Source of the DNA: Alphaproteobacteria bacterium
GTDB lineage: Bacteria > Pseudomonadota > Alphaproteobacteria > Caulobacterales > Parvularculaceae
DNA: 64,000 nt
Assembly: GCA_016125455.1 (NCBI GenBank)
Contig: WGLS01000012.1
Coordinates: 124,001 to 188,000, forward strand
Reading direction: 5' to 3'
The notes under the pieces are model-generated. The model made no database searches, was not told where the DNA came from, and saw only the letters and a list, made by a program, of their open reading frames with translations. Position 1 is the stretch's first letter. Every line of letters starts with the position of its first letter. This document shows, piece after piece, positions 29,850 through 39,352 of the stretch. Position numbers and translations under genes: made by a program.

Positions 29850-30205
29850 GCGTGCCGGCTATGGCGATAAATGGCCTGTGTAATAAGCGGATCGGACCCG
29901 GGGGCGGTACCCGGCGGCTCCACCAGAGGCATCCCAGACGCAGCCGGAAACCGGCCAACCTACAGGATGCCTGCGGCGGGGCCGAAATAGGATCGACGAA
30001 CGTGTAAAGACTGCGCTTTTGCCCGGATGGCCTCCGTTATTGGGCCAACCCTGAATAGTTGCCAACGACAACTACTCGGAAGAGTTCGCTCTGGCTGCGT
30101 AACGCAGCTCGCGTGAATTCGCATTTGAAGTCCTAGCCTCTTTCCAAGGTTAGGCGGGGCCCCCCGGCGCCTGGCAACAGAAGCCGGGGACTTATCGCCA
30201 TCCAG
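29850..30205 (+). ncRNA. ssrA: Two-piece (circularly permuted) tmRNA
   Basis: Gene order is acceptor piece, spacer, coding piece, as in Alphaproteobacteria. The acceptor piece has a T-arm (ACCCGGGGGCGGTACCCGG) and 3' end CGGCTCCACCA ending at 29925. The spacer 29926-29977 is removed. The coding piece begins GGGGCCG at 29978, which pairs fully with CGGCTCC (29915-29921, one G-U). The resume codon is GCC at 30061 and the tag is (A)NDNYSEEFALAA, stopping at TAA 30100-30102. The pieces are also held by a perfect 10-bp helix, ATGGCGATAA (29861-29870) with TTATCGCCAT (30192-30201). Outer ends are approximate. It rescues stalled ribosomes and tags the released protein for proteolysis. Confidence 0.95.
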
Positions 30206-30375
30206 CCTGAAAGGTGACAGGACGTCGCCAGGCGCACAGCGCCGACGTCGCCGCGCCCGTGGTCCCGAACGCGTCGGGCGTCCGAACCAGATCGGCCGCA
30301 TGCGCGTAAATTGATTGCGTCCGGGCGTCCGCACCGCTACCGACATTGAATCCGCCCACTGCTCGGAGACTTGGC

Positions 30376-30846
30376 GTGAGCGACGTTGAGCTCGACTACG
30401 CATTCCTCATGGACAACGCGCTGCGGCGCGTCGTCTACGATGTGCTGACAATCACACGGGACCTCGGGGCCGCGCCGGGGGAGCACCATTTTTACATCGA
30501 GTTCCTAACAACGGCGCCCGGCGTGTCGATCCCGGACGCGCTGGTTGAGTCCTATCCTGAACGGATGACAATCGTCCTGCAACATCAGTTCAAGGACCTT
30601 CAGGTCTACGAGGAACGCTTTGAGGTGACGCTCTGGTTCAAAGGCGAGCCCTCTCGCTTGCGCGTGCCGTTCGACGCCGTCACGGCCTTTGCCGATCCGA
30701 GCGTCCATTTCGACCTCCGCTTCACCCACTTCGCCAACGGGGACGCCGCTGACCTGCCGGCAACGGATACGCCAGACGCCGAAGACGAAGCGACGGCCGA
30801 GGCCGGCGCGGAAGTCGTCAGCCTCGATTCGTTCCGCAAGAAGTAG
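30376..30846 (+). CDS. sspB: SspB, ClpXP adaptor for ssrA-tagged proteins (alpha type)
   Basis: 156 residues from the GTG at 30376, which has GGAG seven bases upstream; an earlier TTG at 30346 lacks one. The body (YAFLMDNALRRVVYDVL, EHHFYIEFLTTAPGV, RMTIVLQHQFKDLQVYEERF, FDAVTAFADPSVHFDLRF) is the alphaproteobacterial SspB fold that binds tagged substrates. An acidic linker (~120-145) leads to the C-terminal ClpX-docking tail VVSLDSFRKK. It delivers tmRNA-tagged proteins to ClpXP. It lies 170 bp downstream of ssrA on the same strand. Confidence 0.94.
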   Translation: MSDVELDYAFLMDNALRRVVYDVLTITRDLGAAPGEHHFYIEFLTTAPGVSIPDALVESYPERMTIVLQHQFKDLQVYEERFEVTLWFKGEPSRLRVPFDAVTAFADPSVHFDLRFTHFANGDAADLPATDTPDAEDEATAEAGAEVVSLDSFRKK

Positions 30847-30855
30847 TCGCCCCGG

Positions 30856-32403
30856 TCAAGGCGTCCGCTGGCGCACGACGGCCACATCGTCCGCGTAGAG
30901 ACGGGTCCATTCCGGCCGCGCCTCAAGCATCGCGTCGAACGGATGGCCAGGCGGCAGGATGGTCCAGCCAATGTCGTAGGTCTCAATATAGCGATCGAGC
31001 GCTGCGGGCGAATTAATGTTGCGCATCACCTCGGCGAAGAACCTTCCTTCATCGAAGAGCCTGTCCGTGCGGCCATCGAGAAAAGTCGGCACGCCTTCAA
31101 ACAGAAGCGCCCCGCCGAAATTGTAGGCGTTGAGGACGTTCCCCTCGACGCCGGCGTTGCGCGCAGCGTCGATTGCGGCGAGCGGATAAACCCGGGCCGG
31201 CGGCCGCGGTCCGACGACGGCGATCGTGGCGACTGCGATGGCGGCGACGACTGCGAACGCGAACGCCGCGCCGCGGCCAATCCGCGTCAACGAGGCTTCG
31301 ACCATGTCGCCAGGCCTGTCGCCTTGCGCGCCCCGCAAGAGCGAAGGCGCGGCGCGCGCGATGTCGCGGGCGAGGACGATCGGCGTCGCGAGCAGGAGGA
31401 AGCACGCGAACCGGACATGGGCAAGATACATCGCGAGAAGCGCCAGCGCGAACGCCGCTGCGAAGACGGGCGCACGAAACCGCGACGTCAGAAGACAGAA
31501 ACCCGCGACCAGAAGATGCAAAGCCATGACCGGCTCGCCGCCTATCGTGAACGAGCGCCACTCCCGGATGAATTCCTTGGCGGGCGAACCGGCGATCACC
31601 AGCGTCGACCGCAGCGCTTCGATCCCATACGGATGAATGCAAGCGGCGAGCGGCGCCGCGGCGGCGAACGCGATCCAGCGCCGCGACCTTTCGTCTAAAA
31701 GCGCGTCGCGGACGCCGGCGAGCGAGAACGACCAGCCGGTCATCGCCGCATTGGCCATTGTCGAATTGGCGATCACGGCATGGGCCGACGCGAAAGCGAC
31801 CGCGGCGAGACCGATAGCGATGCTGCCATGCAGGTTCGCCCAGACGCACAGCGCAGCGAGCGAGACAACATTCGGCGGCGCGCGATCGCGCGCGCGACGC
31901 CAGACATCGTCGATAAACCACAAGGCCACAGGCAGGGCGAGCGCGTGGGGGCGTGCGAGAAAGGCGCCGCTGGACATCGCAAAGGCCCAGAATGCGATAG
32001 CAAAGGCGGGCAACGGCGCAAGCTCGCGCGCCACCGCCCGGTGCACGACGCTGAATGACGCGACGAGAGCTGCGATGGCGAGACAGACGACCCCGGTCCA
32101 GCCTGCAAGGTCATGCGCGCCGCCATAGAGCGCCTGGCTCAGCCACTCCTTGGCGATCCAGGGCGAACCGGCGTCAGTGTGGGAATAAGCGTCAACCGTG
32201 GGCAAAGAACGCGACGCGATGATGTCGGATCCGACGCGGACATGCCACAACGTGTCCGGATCATTCAGAAGGCGCGGCGCCGCGAGCGTCAGAAATCCGA
32301 GCGCGAGGCCGACGCCCGCCACCGCGCAGGCGCGGGCCAGCCCTTCGCCGCCGCGGCGCTCGGCGCCTGCCGGCGTGCATGCATCAATAGCCGCTTCGGT
32401 CAT
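30856..32403 (-). CDS. Polytopic membrane protein, GT-C-like, unknown function
   Basis: From the ATG at 32403 (MTEAAIDACTPAG) the product has 515 residues with about ten membrane segments. The first periplasmic loop, NDPDTLWHVRVGSDIIASRS and then DAYSHTDAGSPWIAKEWLSQ, has the Asp-rich arrangement seen in GT-C glycosyltransferase-like proteins, and the C-terminal ~100 residues form a soluble domain (VLNAYNFGGALLFEGVPTFLDGR). Similar proteins are annotated as hypothetical in many bacteria. Donor and acceptor are unknown. The open frame runs upstream to 32844 over the fumC start and is not likely to be translated there. Confidence 0.78.
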   Translation of the reverse strand: MTEAAIDACTPAGAERRGGEGLARACAVAGVGLALGFLTLAAPRLLNDPDTLWHVRVGSDIIASRSLPTVDAYSHTDAGSPWIAKEWLSQALYGGAHDLAGWTGVVCLAIAALVASFSVVHRAVARELAPLPAFAIAFWAFAMSSGAFLARPHALALPVALWFIDDVWRRARDRAPPNVVSLAALCVWANLHGSIAIGLAAVAFASAHAVIANSTMANAAMTGWSFSLAGVRDALLDERSRRWIAFAAAAPLAACIHPYGIEALRSTLVIAGSPAKEFIREWRSFTIGGEPVMALHLLVAGFCLLTSRFRAPVFAAAFALALLAMYLAHVRFACFLLLATPIVLARDIARAAPSLLRGAQGDRPGDMVEASLTRIGRGAAFAFAVVAAIAVATIAVVGPRPPARVYPLAAIDAARNAGVEGNVLNAYNFGGALLFEGVPTFLDGRTDRLFDEGRFFAEVMRNINSPAALDRYIETYDIGWTILPPGHPFDAMLEARPEWTRLYADDVAVVRQRTP

Positions 32404-32568
32404 CGCAAGCCTGTCCGTCCCTGCCGCCCGGACATTCCGCGATCTTGGTTGCCGACCGCTTAAGGCGACGGGGTACGCTGCGCCCTCCTCCCCACCGCGA
32501 ATTCCCATCCCGCCGCCGGCGTGATATCGCCTGACCCAACCCCGAACCACCACCCCAAGAGGCCCTCC

Positions 32569-33969
32569 ATGACCGCTCGTCGCCCGGAAACCCGCATCGA
32601 ATCCGACACCATGGGCGAGGTTGACGTGCCGGCCGAGCGCTACTGGGGCGCGCAGGCCCAGCGCTCCCTTGGCAATTTCAGGATCGGCTGGGAAAAGCAG
32701 CCCGCGCCGATCGTGCGCGCGCTCGGCGTCGTCAAGCGCGCCGCTGCGGAAACCAACATCGATCTCGGCAAGCTCGACGCGAAGATCGGCAAGGCGATCG
32801 TCGCGGCGGCCCAGGAAGTGATCGAAGGCAAGCTCGACGACCATTTCCCGCTTGTCGTCTGGCAGACCGGATCCGGCACCCAGTCCAACATGAACGCCAA
32901 CGAGGTCATCGCCAATCGCGCGATCGAGATGCTCGGCGGCGAGATCGGATCAAAAAGGCCGGTCCACCCGAACGATCACGTCAACATGAGCCAGTCATCG
33001 AACGACACATTCCCGACGGCGATGCATGTTGCTTGCGCGGAGGAGCTCCACCACCGGCTGATCCCCGCCCTGCAACAGTTGCGCAATGCGCTGAATGACA
33101 AGGCGGAAGCCTGGAACGACATCATCAAGATCGGCCGCACCCATACGCAGGACGCAACGCCGATCACGCTGGGGCAGGAATTCTCAGGGTACGTTACGCA
33201 GGTCGGGAACGGCGTCCGCCGCATCGAGACTACATTGCCCGACCTGATGCAGCTCGCCCAGGGCGGCACCGCCGTTGGCACCGGCCTCGCCTCGCCGCCA
33301 GAGTTCGCAGAACGCGTCGCCGACCGGATCGCGGCGATCACCGGACTTAAATTCACGACCGCGCCGAACAAATTCGAGGCACTCGCCGCCCATGATGCGA
33401 TGGTAATGACCCATGGCGCGATCGCCACGGTTGCGGCGTCGCTCTTCAAGATCGCCAATGACATTCGCTTCCTCGGTTCGGGCCCGCGATCCGGCCTCGG
33501 CGAACTCGCCCTTCCTGAGAACGAGCCCGGGTCGTCGATCATGCCCGGCAAAGTGAACCCGACCCAGTGCGAGGCGCTGACCCAGGTCTGCGCGCACATC
33601 ATGGGCAATGACGCGGCGATCAAGTTCGCCGGCAGCCAGGGCCATTTCGAGCTGAACGTCTTCAACCCGATGATGGCCTACAACTTCCTTCAGTCGGTGC
33701 GTCTGATGGCTGACGCCGCAGTGTCGTTTACGGAGAATTGCGTGGTCGGCATCGAACCCCGGCTCGACAACATCAAGCGCGGCCTTGAAAACTCGCTGAT
33801 GCTGGTGACCCCGCTGAAAGAGAAATATGGCTACGACCGCGCGGCGAAGATCGCAAAGACAGCCCACAAGAACGGCACCACCCTGCGCGAAGAGGCGATC
33901 AGGGATGGCATTCCGGCCGAAGACTTCGACGCGATCGTTCGCCCCGAGAACATGCTCGGCCCACGGTAG
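32569..33969 (+). CDS. fumC: Class II fumarate hydratase
   Basis: A 466-residue fumarase C, interconverting fumarate and malate in the citric acid cycle. Seen are [51 protein letters not shown] and the superfamily signature [16 protein letters not shown], which contains the catalytic Ser loop. Start at 32569 is supported by AGAGG eight bases upstream. No iron-sulfur cluster is needed by this class. Transcribed divergently from the membrane protein gene. Confidence 0.97.
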   Translation: MTARRPETRIESDTMGEVDVPAERYWGAQAQRSLGNFRIGWEKQPAPIVRALGVVKRAAAETNIDLGKLDAKIGKAIVAAAQEVIEGKLDDHFPLVVWQTGSGTQSNMNANEVIANRAIEMLGGEIGSKRPVHPNDHVNMSQSSNDTFPTAMHVACAEELHHRLIPALQQLRNALNDKAEAWNDIIKIGRTHTQDATPITLGQEFSGYVTQVGNGVRRIETTLPDLMQLAQGGTAVGTGLASPPEFAERVADRIAAITGLKFTTAPNKFEALAAHDAMVMTHGAIATVAASLFKIANDIRFLGSGPRSGLGELALPENEPGSSIMPGKVNPTQCEALTQVCAHIMGNDAAIKFAGSQGHFELNVFNPMMAYNFLQSVRLMADAAVSFTENCVVGIEPRLDNIKRGLENSLMLVTPLKEKYGYDRAAKIAKTAHKNGTTLREEAIRDGIPAEDFDAIVRPENMLGPR

Positions 33970-34382
33970 AAGGGGTCGCGGCTCTTTGTCCTGCTGACGG
34001 CATCCTGCCTACTTTGGCGAAGGCAGTTGATGCGCGTTCAGTGCAGTGTCCGGAGGCACGGCGACGGGGATACGGCGTCGGGGTATACAGCGAGGGGGCG
34101 CTATGGTCGACGCTGTCGCGACGTCGTCGCGTCCGCCAGCGTCGCCTTCTTCGCGCGCCATGATCCAGTCACGTCCTTCACGATAGCAGGCGCCGCCCCA
34201 ACTCGCGGAAGCACCGCCTGGCGCCCTTGCTTTCGGTTTGCGTCTTTTTGGCGCTGGCCCGGCGGACTTTCACGGCGCGAACAACCGCAAGGTAAACCTT
34301 CAATAAACCTTCCTGAAAAGCCAATAATTAAAACTTTCCATTTAAATCCCCGGCGCATGCCGATGCAGTTTCGGGGAGTGTC
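33970..34382. other. Intergenic region without a recognisable gene
   Basis: About 410 bases between fumC and the hybrid kinase gene. Short open frames cross it on both strands, but they are Arg-rich, lack ribosome sites and match no family I know. The last 90 bases turn AT-rich (34293-34345) and probably hold the kinase promoter; a direct repeat there is listed separately. No clear fumC terminator was found. Confidence 0.6.
34293..34312. promoter_or_regulatory. Tandem direct repeat, candidate operator
   Basis: Two exact copies of TAAACCTTC (34293-34301 and 34304-34312) start 11 bases apart, one helical turn. This spacing is typical of OmpR/PhoB-family response-regulator boxes. It lies 70-90 bases before the ATG of the hybrid kinase gene, in an AT-rich stretch. 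Which protein binds is unknown. Confidence 0.4.
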
Positions 34383-36161
34383 ATGCTGCAAGAGTTTTTT
34401 AGGCGCTATGAGGCATTCCTGCGGATTGATCCCCGGTCCCAGACGAGCGTTATCGTGCGATCCCGGTCAATCTACGCATTCGGTTGGGCGTTCGCCGCCA
34501 TCCAGTGTCTCAACCTTTATGGCATGACGCTGACCTACCGCGCCTGGACCCTCGATCATTCGATCGCGATCGCTATTGTCGCCATCGTTCTGCTGGCGAT
34601 TCACGGCCTGCGATACTCCAAGGCGTTTACGTTCTATGCGTCCTTTCTGACTTTCCTGACATTCGCCGGGATTTTTGCGGCGTCCCTGCCGGACGACACC
34701 GGAATCAATTCCGCGTTGCTGCCTTTTCTTGTTCTATCGCCAATGCTTTGCGGCTTTGTCAGCGGGCCAAGGTTGACGGCTGCCTGCGGCGCAGCGTCCC
34801 TTGTCGCCATCGCCTTTCTCTATTTCTGGTCCTCAGGCCATCCGCTGCCGGACTCGGCCTACTACGAACCACGCAACCTGCAGCGGGCGATCCAGGTGTC
34901 GTTCGCCGTCATCATGTCGAGCGCGGTCGGCTTCGCCTTTAGCGCCAGCATCTTTCATGCGTTTGAAGAGCTGGAGGAAACAGCGCGTCGTGCGCGCGCG
35001 GCGGAGGCGGCAAAGTCCCGATTTCTCGCGACAATGAGCCACGAGCTGCGCACGCCGCTAAATGGCGTGCTCGGACTGACGCAATCTCTCCTCGCCACTG
35101 AACTCGATGATGACCAGCGACATCTTCTGCGGACGATCAAGGACTCCGGCGGATCGCTGCTCATGATCCTCAATGACATCCTCGACCTCTCGAAGATTGA
35201 CGCCGGGCGATTGGTCATTGACGAGAACGACTTCAGTACGCGCGAGTTACTGACCAATCTTGCCGATACCTGGCGCGAGACCGCTAGCGCCAAGGATCTC
35301 TACCTTACACTGCATATCGATGCGGCCTTCCCTGACGTCGTGACTGGGGACAGTCTCAGGATTCGACAGGTCGCGACGAACCTGATTTCGAACGCCATCA
35401 AGTTCACCGAAAAAGGCGGCGTGCGCATTGACGTGCGCTTTGAGCCCGCAAACATCGACGCGCGACTGTCCGGACGGCTCTTGCTGACCGTCGCCGACAC
35501 CGGACCCGGCATCCCTGAAAGCTTCCGTGGAAAGATTTTCCAGCCGTTCGAACAGGCCGAGGCGGCGATAACGCGCAGCCATGGCGGCACCGGACTCGGC
35601 CTGTCGATTTCACGCGAGCTTGCGCGAGCAATGGGCGGAGACGTCAGGCTTGCTTCATCATCCGAACAGGGATCAAGTTTCGAGTTCTCTGCGCCGGTCG
35701 TCGCCGTCGCCGCGCCAACCCTCCAGACAACCGTCCAGCCGGCCGCACGCAGCGAGCAGCCCGCGCCGTCGAACGACGCGGCCCTGTCCGGCGTTCGCAT
35801 CCTGCTGGTCGAAGACAATGTGGTGAACCGGATGGTGGCGGAGCGCTTCCTCGCCTCCCTCGGGGCGACGTTCGAATGCGCGGTCAATGGGGAGGAAGGC
35901 GTCAAGAAATACAAGCCGGGCGCGGTCGATGCGATCCTCATGGACAAGCACATGCCGGTGATGGACGGCGTCGAGGCGATGCGGCGGCTGCGCGCGGCCG
36001 GCGCGAGCATTCCGATCATTGCGTGCACGGCGGACGCAATGAGCGGCGAACGCGAAAAACTGCTCGGCGAAGGGTTCACCGACTTCCTGACGAAACCGAT
36101 CCGGCGCGAGCAACTGGCCGCTTCCCTCTCCGTTGCGGTTCGCACGGGCATAGCTGCCTGA
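34383..36161 (+). CDS. Hybrid sensor histidine kinase / response regulator
   Basis: 592 residues. Six membrane helices (about 28-195) form a sensor without a large periplasmic domain. A short coiled coil then leads to the dimerisation domain with phospho-His220 in MSHELRTPLNG. The ATPase domain has the N box NLISNAIKFTEKGG, G1 ADTGPGIPES, F box FQPFEQAE and G2 GGTGLGLSIS. After a Pro/Ala linker, a receiver domain (~470-590) carries phospho-Asp521 in ILMDKHMPVMDG and the acidic pocket VEDN. It lacks an HPt domain, so phosphate must pass to a separate HPt protein, possibly the one at 9091-9459. No output regulator is adjacent. Confidence 0.93.
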   Translation: MLQEFFRRYEAFLRIDPRSQTSVIVRSRSIYAFGWAFAAIQCLNLYGMTLTYRAWTLDHSIAIAIVAIVLLAIHGLRYSKAFTFYASFLTFLTFAGIFAASLPDDTGINSALLPFLVLSPMLCGFVSGPRLTAACGAASLVAIAFLYFWSSGHPLPDSAYYEPRNLQRAIQVSFAVIMSSAVGFAFSASIFHAFEELEETARRARAAEAAKSRFLATMSHELRTPLNGVLGLTQSLLATELDDDQRHLLRTIKDSGGSLLMILNDILDLSKIDAGRLVIDENDFSTRELLTNLADTWRETASAKDLYLTLHIDAAFPDVVTGDSLRIRQVATNLISNAIKFTEKGGVRIDVRFEPANIDARLSGRLLLTVADTGPGIPESFRGKIFQPFEQAEAAITRSHGGTGLGLSISRELARAMGGDVRLASSSEQGSSFEFSAPVVAVAAPTLQTTVQPAARSEQPAPSNDAALSGVRILLVEDNVVNRMVAERFLASLGATFECAVNGEEGVKKYKPGAVDAILMDKHMPVMDGVEAMRRLRAAGASIPIIACTADAMSGEREKLLGEGFTDFLTKPIRREQLAASLSVAVRTGIAA

Positions 36162-36330
36162 TCGGGCGATCTGCCTGACCTCGACGCGGATTGCCGTCGC
36201 GCACGCTGCGCCGCATTTTTGCGGCGCAAAGCGAGACACTCAACACTGACCGCCGATTGCAGACCCTGGTTGCAGTTGTCACAATCGTCTCCTAGCCCAA
36301 GTGCGGGGAAGGGCTTGTCGGGGGTTGTTC

Positions 36331-39198
36331 ATGGTTACGATCGTTGCGGTGCACGGCACCTTGGACGGTGCGCCATCGCGTTCGGCGGACGGAGAAGGCG
36401 ACGCGCCGGCAAAATGGTGGGAGGCAGGCTCCGCATTCCACGCATCCGTCCTTGAACACCTTTCAGATACGGCCGGCGACGACATCCGCTGGGAGTCTTT
36501 TCGATGGGACGTTGAACACGGCGGCCGCAATACGCCGGATGCCCGGCGCGACGGCGCGCGGCAGCTTCATGAACGGCTCGTCGACCTGCAAGAGGCCGGC
36601 GAGAAGGTTATCCTTGTCGGCCACAGCCACGGCGGGAACGTCATCGAAGGAGCTTTGCGCACGTCGCTCGGGCCGCGACAGCTCGACCTGACGAACATTG
36701 AGACCTGGGCGACGGTCGGCACGCCATTCCTCCGGTCAAAGCGAAATTCACTGCTGACCCAGTTCGGCGCGGCCTGGACCGGCCTTGTTCTCTCCACCCT
36801 TGTCTTGCTTGCCCCGATCCTCGAGCTTGTTCGCACGCCGGAGCGCATGCTGGACGACGCCCAGGCAGGCGGGTGGACCTTCTGGACGCCGGTCGCATTG
36901 GTTGTCGGCCTTCCCGCGCTTGCGCTGGGCTGGCGCCGTTTAACCGACCAGAACGTTTCGGGCCGCGACGTCGCGTTGCGCGACGCCTTCGGCGCTGGCG
37001 CGGTCAATCTTTACAGCTCCCGGGACGAAGCGATCGGCGCCCTACGCGGGGCGATAAAGGAAAAGGTTCGCGTCGCGCCGGCGAATGCGCTTCGCCCCCT
37101 TGAGTACCTGCTGGCGGTCATTCTGTCGGTTTTCCTCGCGGCCGTTGTCCTGTTCGGCGTTGAAGGTATGAGAATGGGCGCGCAGGAAAACCTGAAGTCG
37201 ATCAGTGCAACGTCAGCCTTCGGAACGCTCGGCATGGTGTCCCGCGACAAGATTTCCGACGACTTCGACGAGGAGGCGAGAACCATCCTTGAAGAAGAAT
37301 TCAAGAAAGCGGGCGACGCCAATCAGGATCTCGCCGCCCAGAATGACGCGGAACGGGCGGCCAACAAGGCGATCGACGCCCTATTTGCTCCTGTGCCGGA
37401 CCGAGGGGCGCTCAGCAAGATTCTGGAATGCCCAAGCGTGAAGCCCTCCTGGAACAGCCGTCTTGTGGAACAGGACCCAACCTCATGTCAGCTGGATATC
37501 GACGGCCTGCCCAGTTACGGCAAACTGGAGCCGACACAACAGGATCGCATCCCGTCGTCGGTAGAGCTGCTGTCTGTCGTGTCGCGGAGCGAAGAAAGCT
37601 ACATCGAGATCGTCTGCCCCGGCCGGAATGGCAAAGCCGTATGCGAATTCCGTGCGCCGATCATCCCCAGGGACAGGGAATTTCAACGCCGGTGGGAACA
37701 ATTCATTGGCAAGCTCAGAGCTCGCCTCCGTCGCGCATATTTAAGCGCGTATCTCTCAGAAGCTGGCAATACCGAGCCTGATTCCGCCGGCGATGCCGCC
37801 CAGTTGGGACAATCTGCCAATAGAGTAAGAGAGGAGGCATATGCCCGGATCACCGGCGCTGTCGCAGGTGTCCTCGCGAAGGCCGACGCTCTCACAAAAG
37901 AATATCTCGCCACGGAATCAACTCAATGCAGGACCTATCTCCTGGCGTCGGAAATCGACGACCGCCCGGCAACTGAAGTCGAAAACGGCCAAGAGAGTGA
38001 GAATCAAGGCCCGAAAAGCGACGATAATCAGAGCGACGACAATGAGGAGATTTTCCTGCTGCACCGGCAGGGTTTCGCCCATTGCGCCTCAGGCGCCGTC
38101 GGCTCTGACGGGGACAAGGTTGATCCGCGGCTTACGATCCTGCCCGAAAACTGGAAAATCGGCGTCGGACACTTCAATCTCGTTCCGCCGAAGTTCTCCT
38201 ATTGCGCCGTCGCGCCTTTCCTGTTCGGCGTCGAGGCGCTCGGTCTCACCTTGCGCGGCGAGGACATAAGCCCCGAGGCGGACTGGACGCGGGATAATCA
38301 GCCATCGGCTTTTTGCCCGAACCTCACAGGGGCCCGCGACGATCTCACCAACCGGTCGAAAACGTGTGAGCGAAAATTGGACGGTCCGTTCGGTTGGCGC
38401 CTCTATGAGTTCGCCGTTTCGTTGCGGTCCGAAGAAACCACAGCATGCCGGAATACATCGTCCATGGCGTTCCAATCTTCCGCAGCGGCCACGGCAAGCG
38501 GCCTTGCGCGCGGGATGGCGAACGCAGGTCTCCTGTTCCCGGCCCTTTTCGGCGCGCTCATCATCCTTTCGCGCGGCCTGATTGCGCTAGTCTTTTTTGT
38601 CATCGACGCGCCGGTTCGCGCCACGCTCAACCGGATCATCCGGTCGATCATCCGCGGTCGCGCGTTCGGCCGCGCAGAGAACGACAAGCACGTCCGGGTC
38701 GCCGACGTGTCCCAGACGCCCCACGCCCTTAACCCACGGCAACGCTGGCGGCCGCTTCCCGACGCGCTCGATCTCGAACTTGAAAACCTCAGCGACCGGG
38801 CGCTTTCCGGCAACGCATCTAATATCCGCCGCGTGATCGTCAACGCGCTGAACGCCGGCGTGCTGACCGCCGGCGGCCTTGACGAACTGACCGAGCATTT
38901 CGACTGGGCGTCCCTGATCCACAGCGCGTATTTCCGCGTCGAAAAATTCAACGCCTTTCTCTGCCTCGCCATTGCGGAGCAGTCGCCGTCAGTCGTTGCA
39001 AAGTCGTCGTTGCGCGCGAGGCTGGACTATCCGGAATTGGTCGGTTGGCTTGATCGAATTGCCCCGGACACCCATTCTCGCCGCGTTGCGGCCAGCTCAA
39101 ATCAGGGAATCAGCGCCACGATCAAGGGCGCCGCGCGCATGGTGGCCGGAATGCTCGGCCCACGCCGCAATGCCGGGCGGCGCGGCGATCCTCATTGA
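36331..39198 (+). CDS. Very large membrane-anchored alpha/beta hydrolase, unknown function
   Basis: 955 residues from the ATG at 36331. The N-terminal ~130 residues look like a lipase-type hydrolase: VTIVAVHGTLDG at the start and the nucleophile elbow GHSHGGN with Ser99. The hydrolase core is followed by membrane helices near 148-165, 185-203 and 250-275. A ~450-residue largely soluble, charged region comes next, with several cysteine pairs and an acidic Asn/Asp/Glu patch near 550-575. A helical hairpin at about 731-765 and a ~190-residue C-terminal domain complete it. No family matched beyond the hydrolase part. Codon use is as in neighbours, with slightly lower GC in the middle. A possible upstream start is at 36301. 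Confidence 0.8.
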   Translation: MVTIVAVHGTLDGAPSRSADGEGDAPAKWWEAGSAFHASVLEHLSDTAGDDIRWESFRWDVEHGGRNTPDARRDGARQLHERLVDLQEAGEKVILVGHSHGGNVIEGALRTSLGPRQLDLTNIETWATVGTPFLRSKRNSLLTQFGAAWTGLVLSTLVLLAPILELVRTPERMLDDAQAGGWTFWTPVALVVGLPALALGWRRLTDQNVSGRDVALRDAFGAGAVNLYSSRDEAIGALRGAIKEKVRVAPANALRPLEYLLAVILSVFLAAVVLFGVEGMRMGAQENLKSISATSAFGTLGMVSRDKISDDFDEEARTILEEEFKKAGDANQDLAAQNDAERAANKAIDALFAPVPDRGALSKILECPSVKPSWNSRLVEQDPTSCQLDIDGLPSYGKLEPTQQDRIPSSVELLSVVSRSEESYIEIVCPGRNGKAVCEFRAPIIPRDREFQRRWEQFIGKLRARLRRAYLSAYLSEAGNTEPDSAGDAAQLGQSANRVREEAYARITGAVAGVLAKADALTKEYLATESTQCRTYLLASEIDDRPATEVENGQESENQGPKSDDNQSDDNEEIFLLHRQGFAHCASGAVGSDGDKVDPRLTILPENWKIGVGHFNLVPPKFSYCAVAPFLFGVEALGLTLRGEDISPEADWTRDNQPSAFCPNLTGARDDLTNRSKTCERKLDGPFGWRLYEFAVSLRSEETTACRNTSSMAFQSSAAATASGLARGMANAGLLFPALFGALIILSRGLIALVFFVIDAPVRATLNRIIRSIIRGRAFGRAENDKHVRVADVSQTPHALNPRQRWRPLPDALDLELENLSDRALSGNASNIRRVIVNALNAGVLTAGGLDELTEHFDWASLIHSAYFRVEKFNAFLCLAIAEQSPSVVAKSSLRARLDYPELVGWLDRIAPDTHSRRVAASSNQGISATIKGAARMVAGMLGPRRNAGRRGDPH

Positions 39199-39352
39199 CG
39201 CTTGCGGGGTAGCGCAACGTCCGGCGCCGACAACATCCCGATGCCGACCGGCCTATCTGGCGCGGGTTTGCTTTGCGGGCCGTCGGCCAATTTGCCGTTT
39301 GACCCATTCGTCGAATGCGGCCGAGGTTCTCCGCAACCTCCGCCATCGCCAG

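Noticed and set aside
29895-29925. tRNA-like T-arm and CCA end
   Set aside because: No anticodon arm is present; it is the acceptor piece of the permuted tmRNA.
29859-30403. Minus-strand open frames over 29859-30403
   Set aside because: They lie over the tmRNA gene, whose pairing and tag fully explain the sequence.
34027-34527. Open frames crossing the fumC-kinase gap on both strands (also 34101-34391 minus)
   Set aside because: No ribosome site, Arg-rich composition, and one overlaps the kinase start in a different frame.
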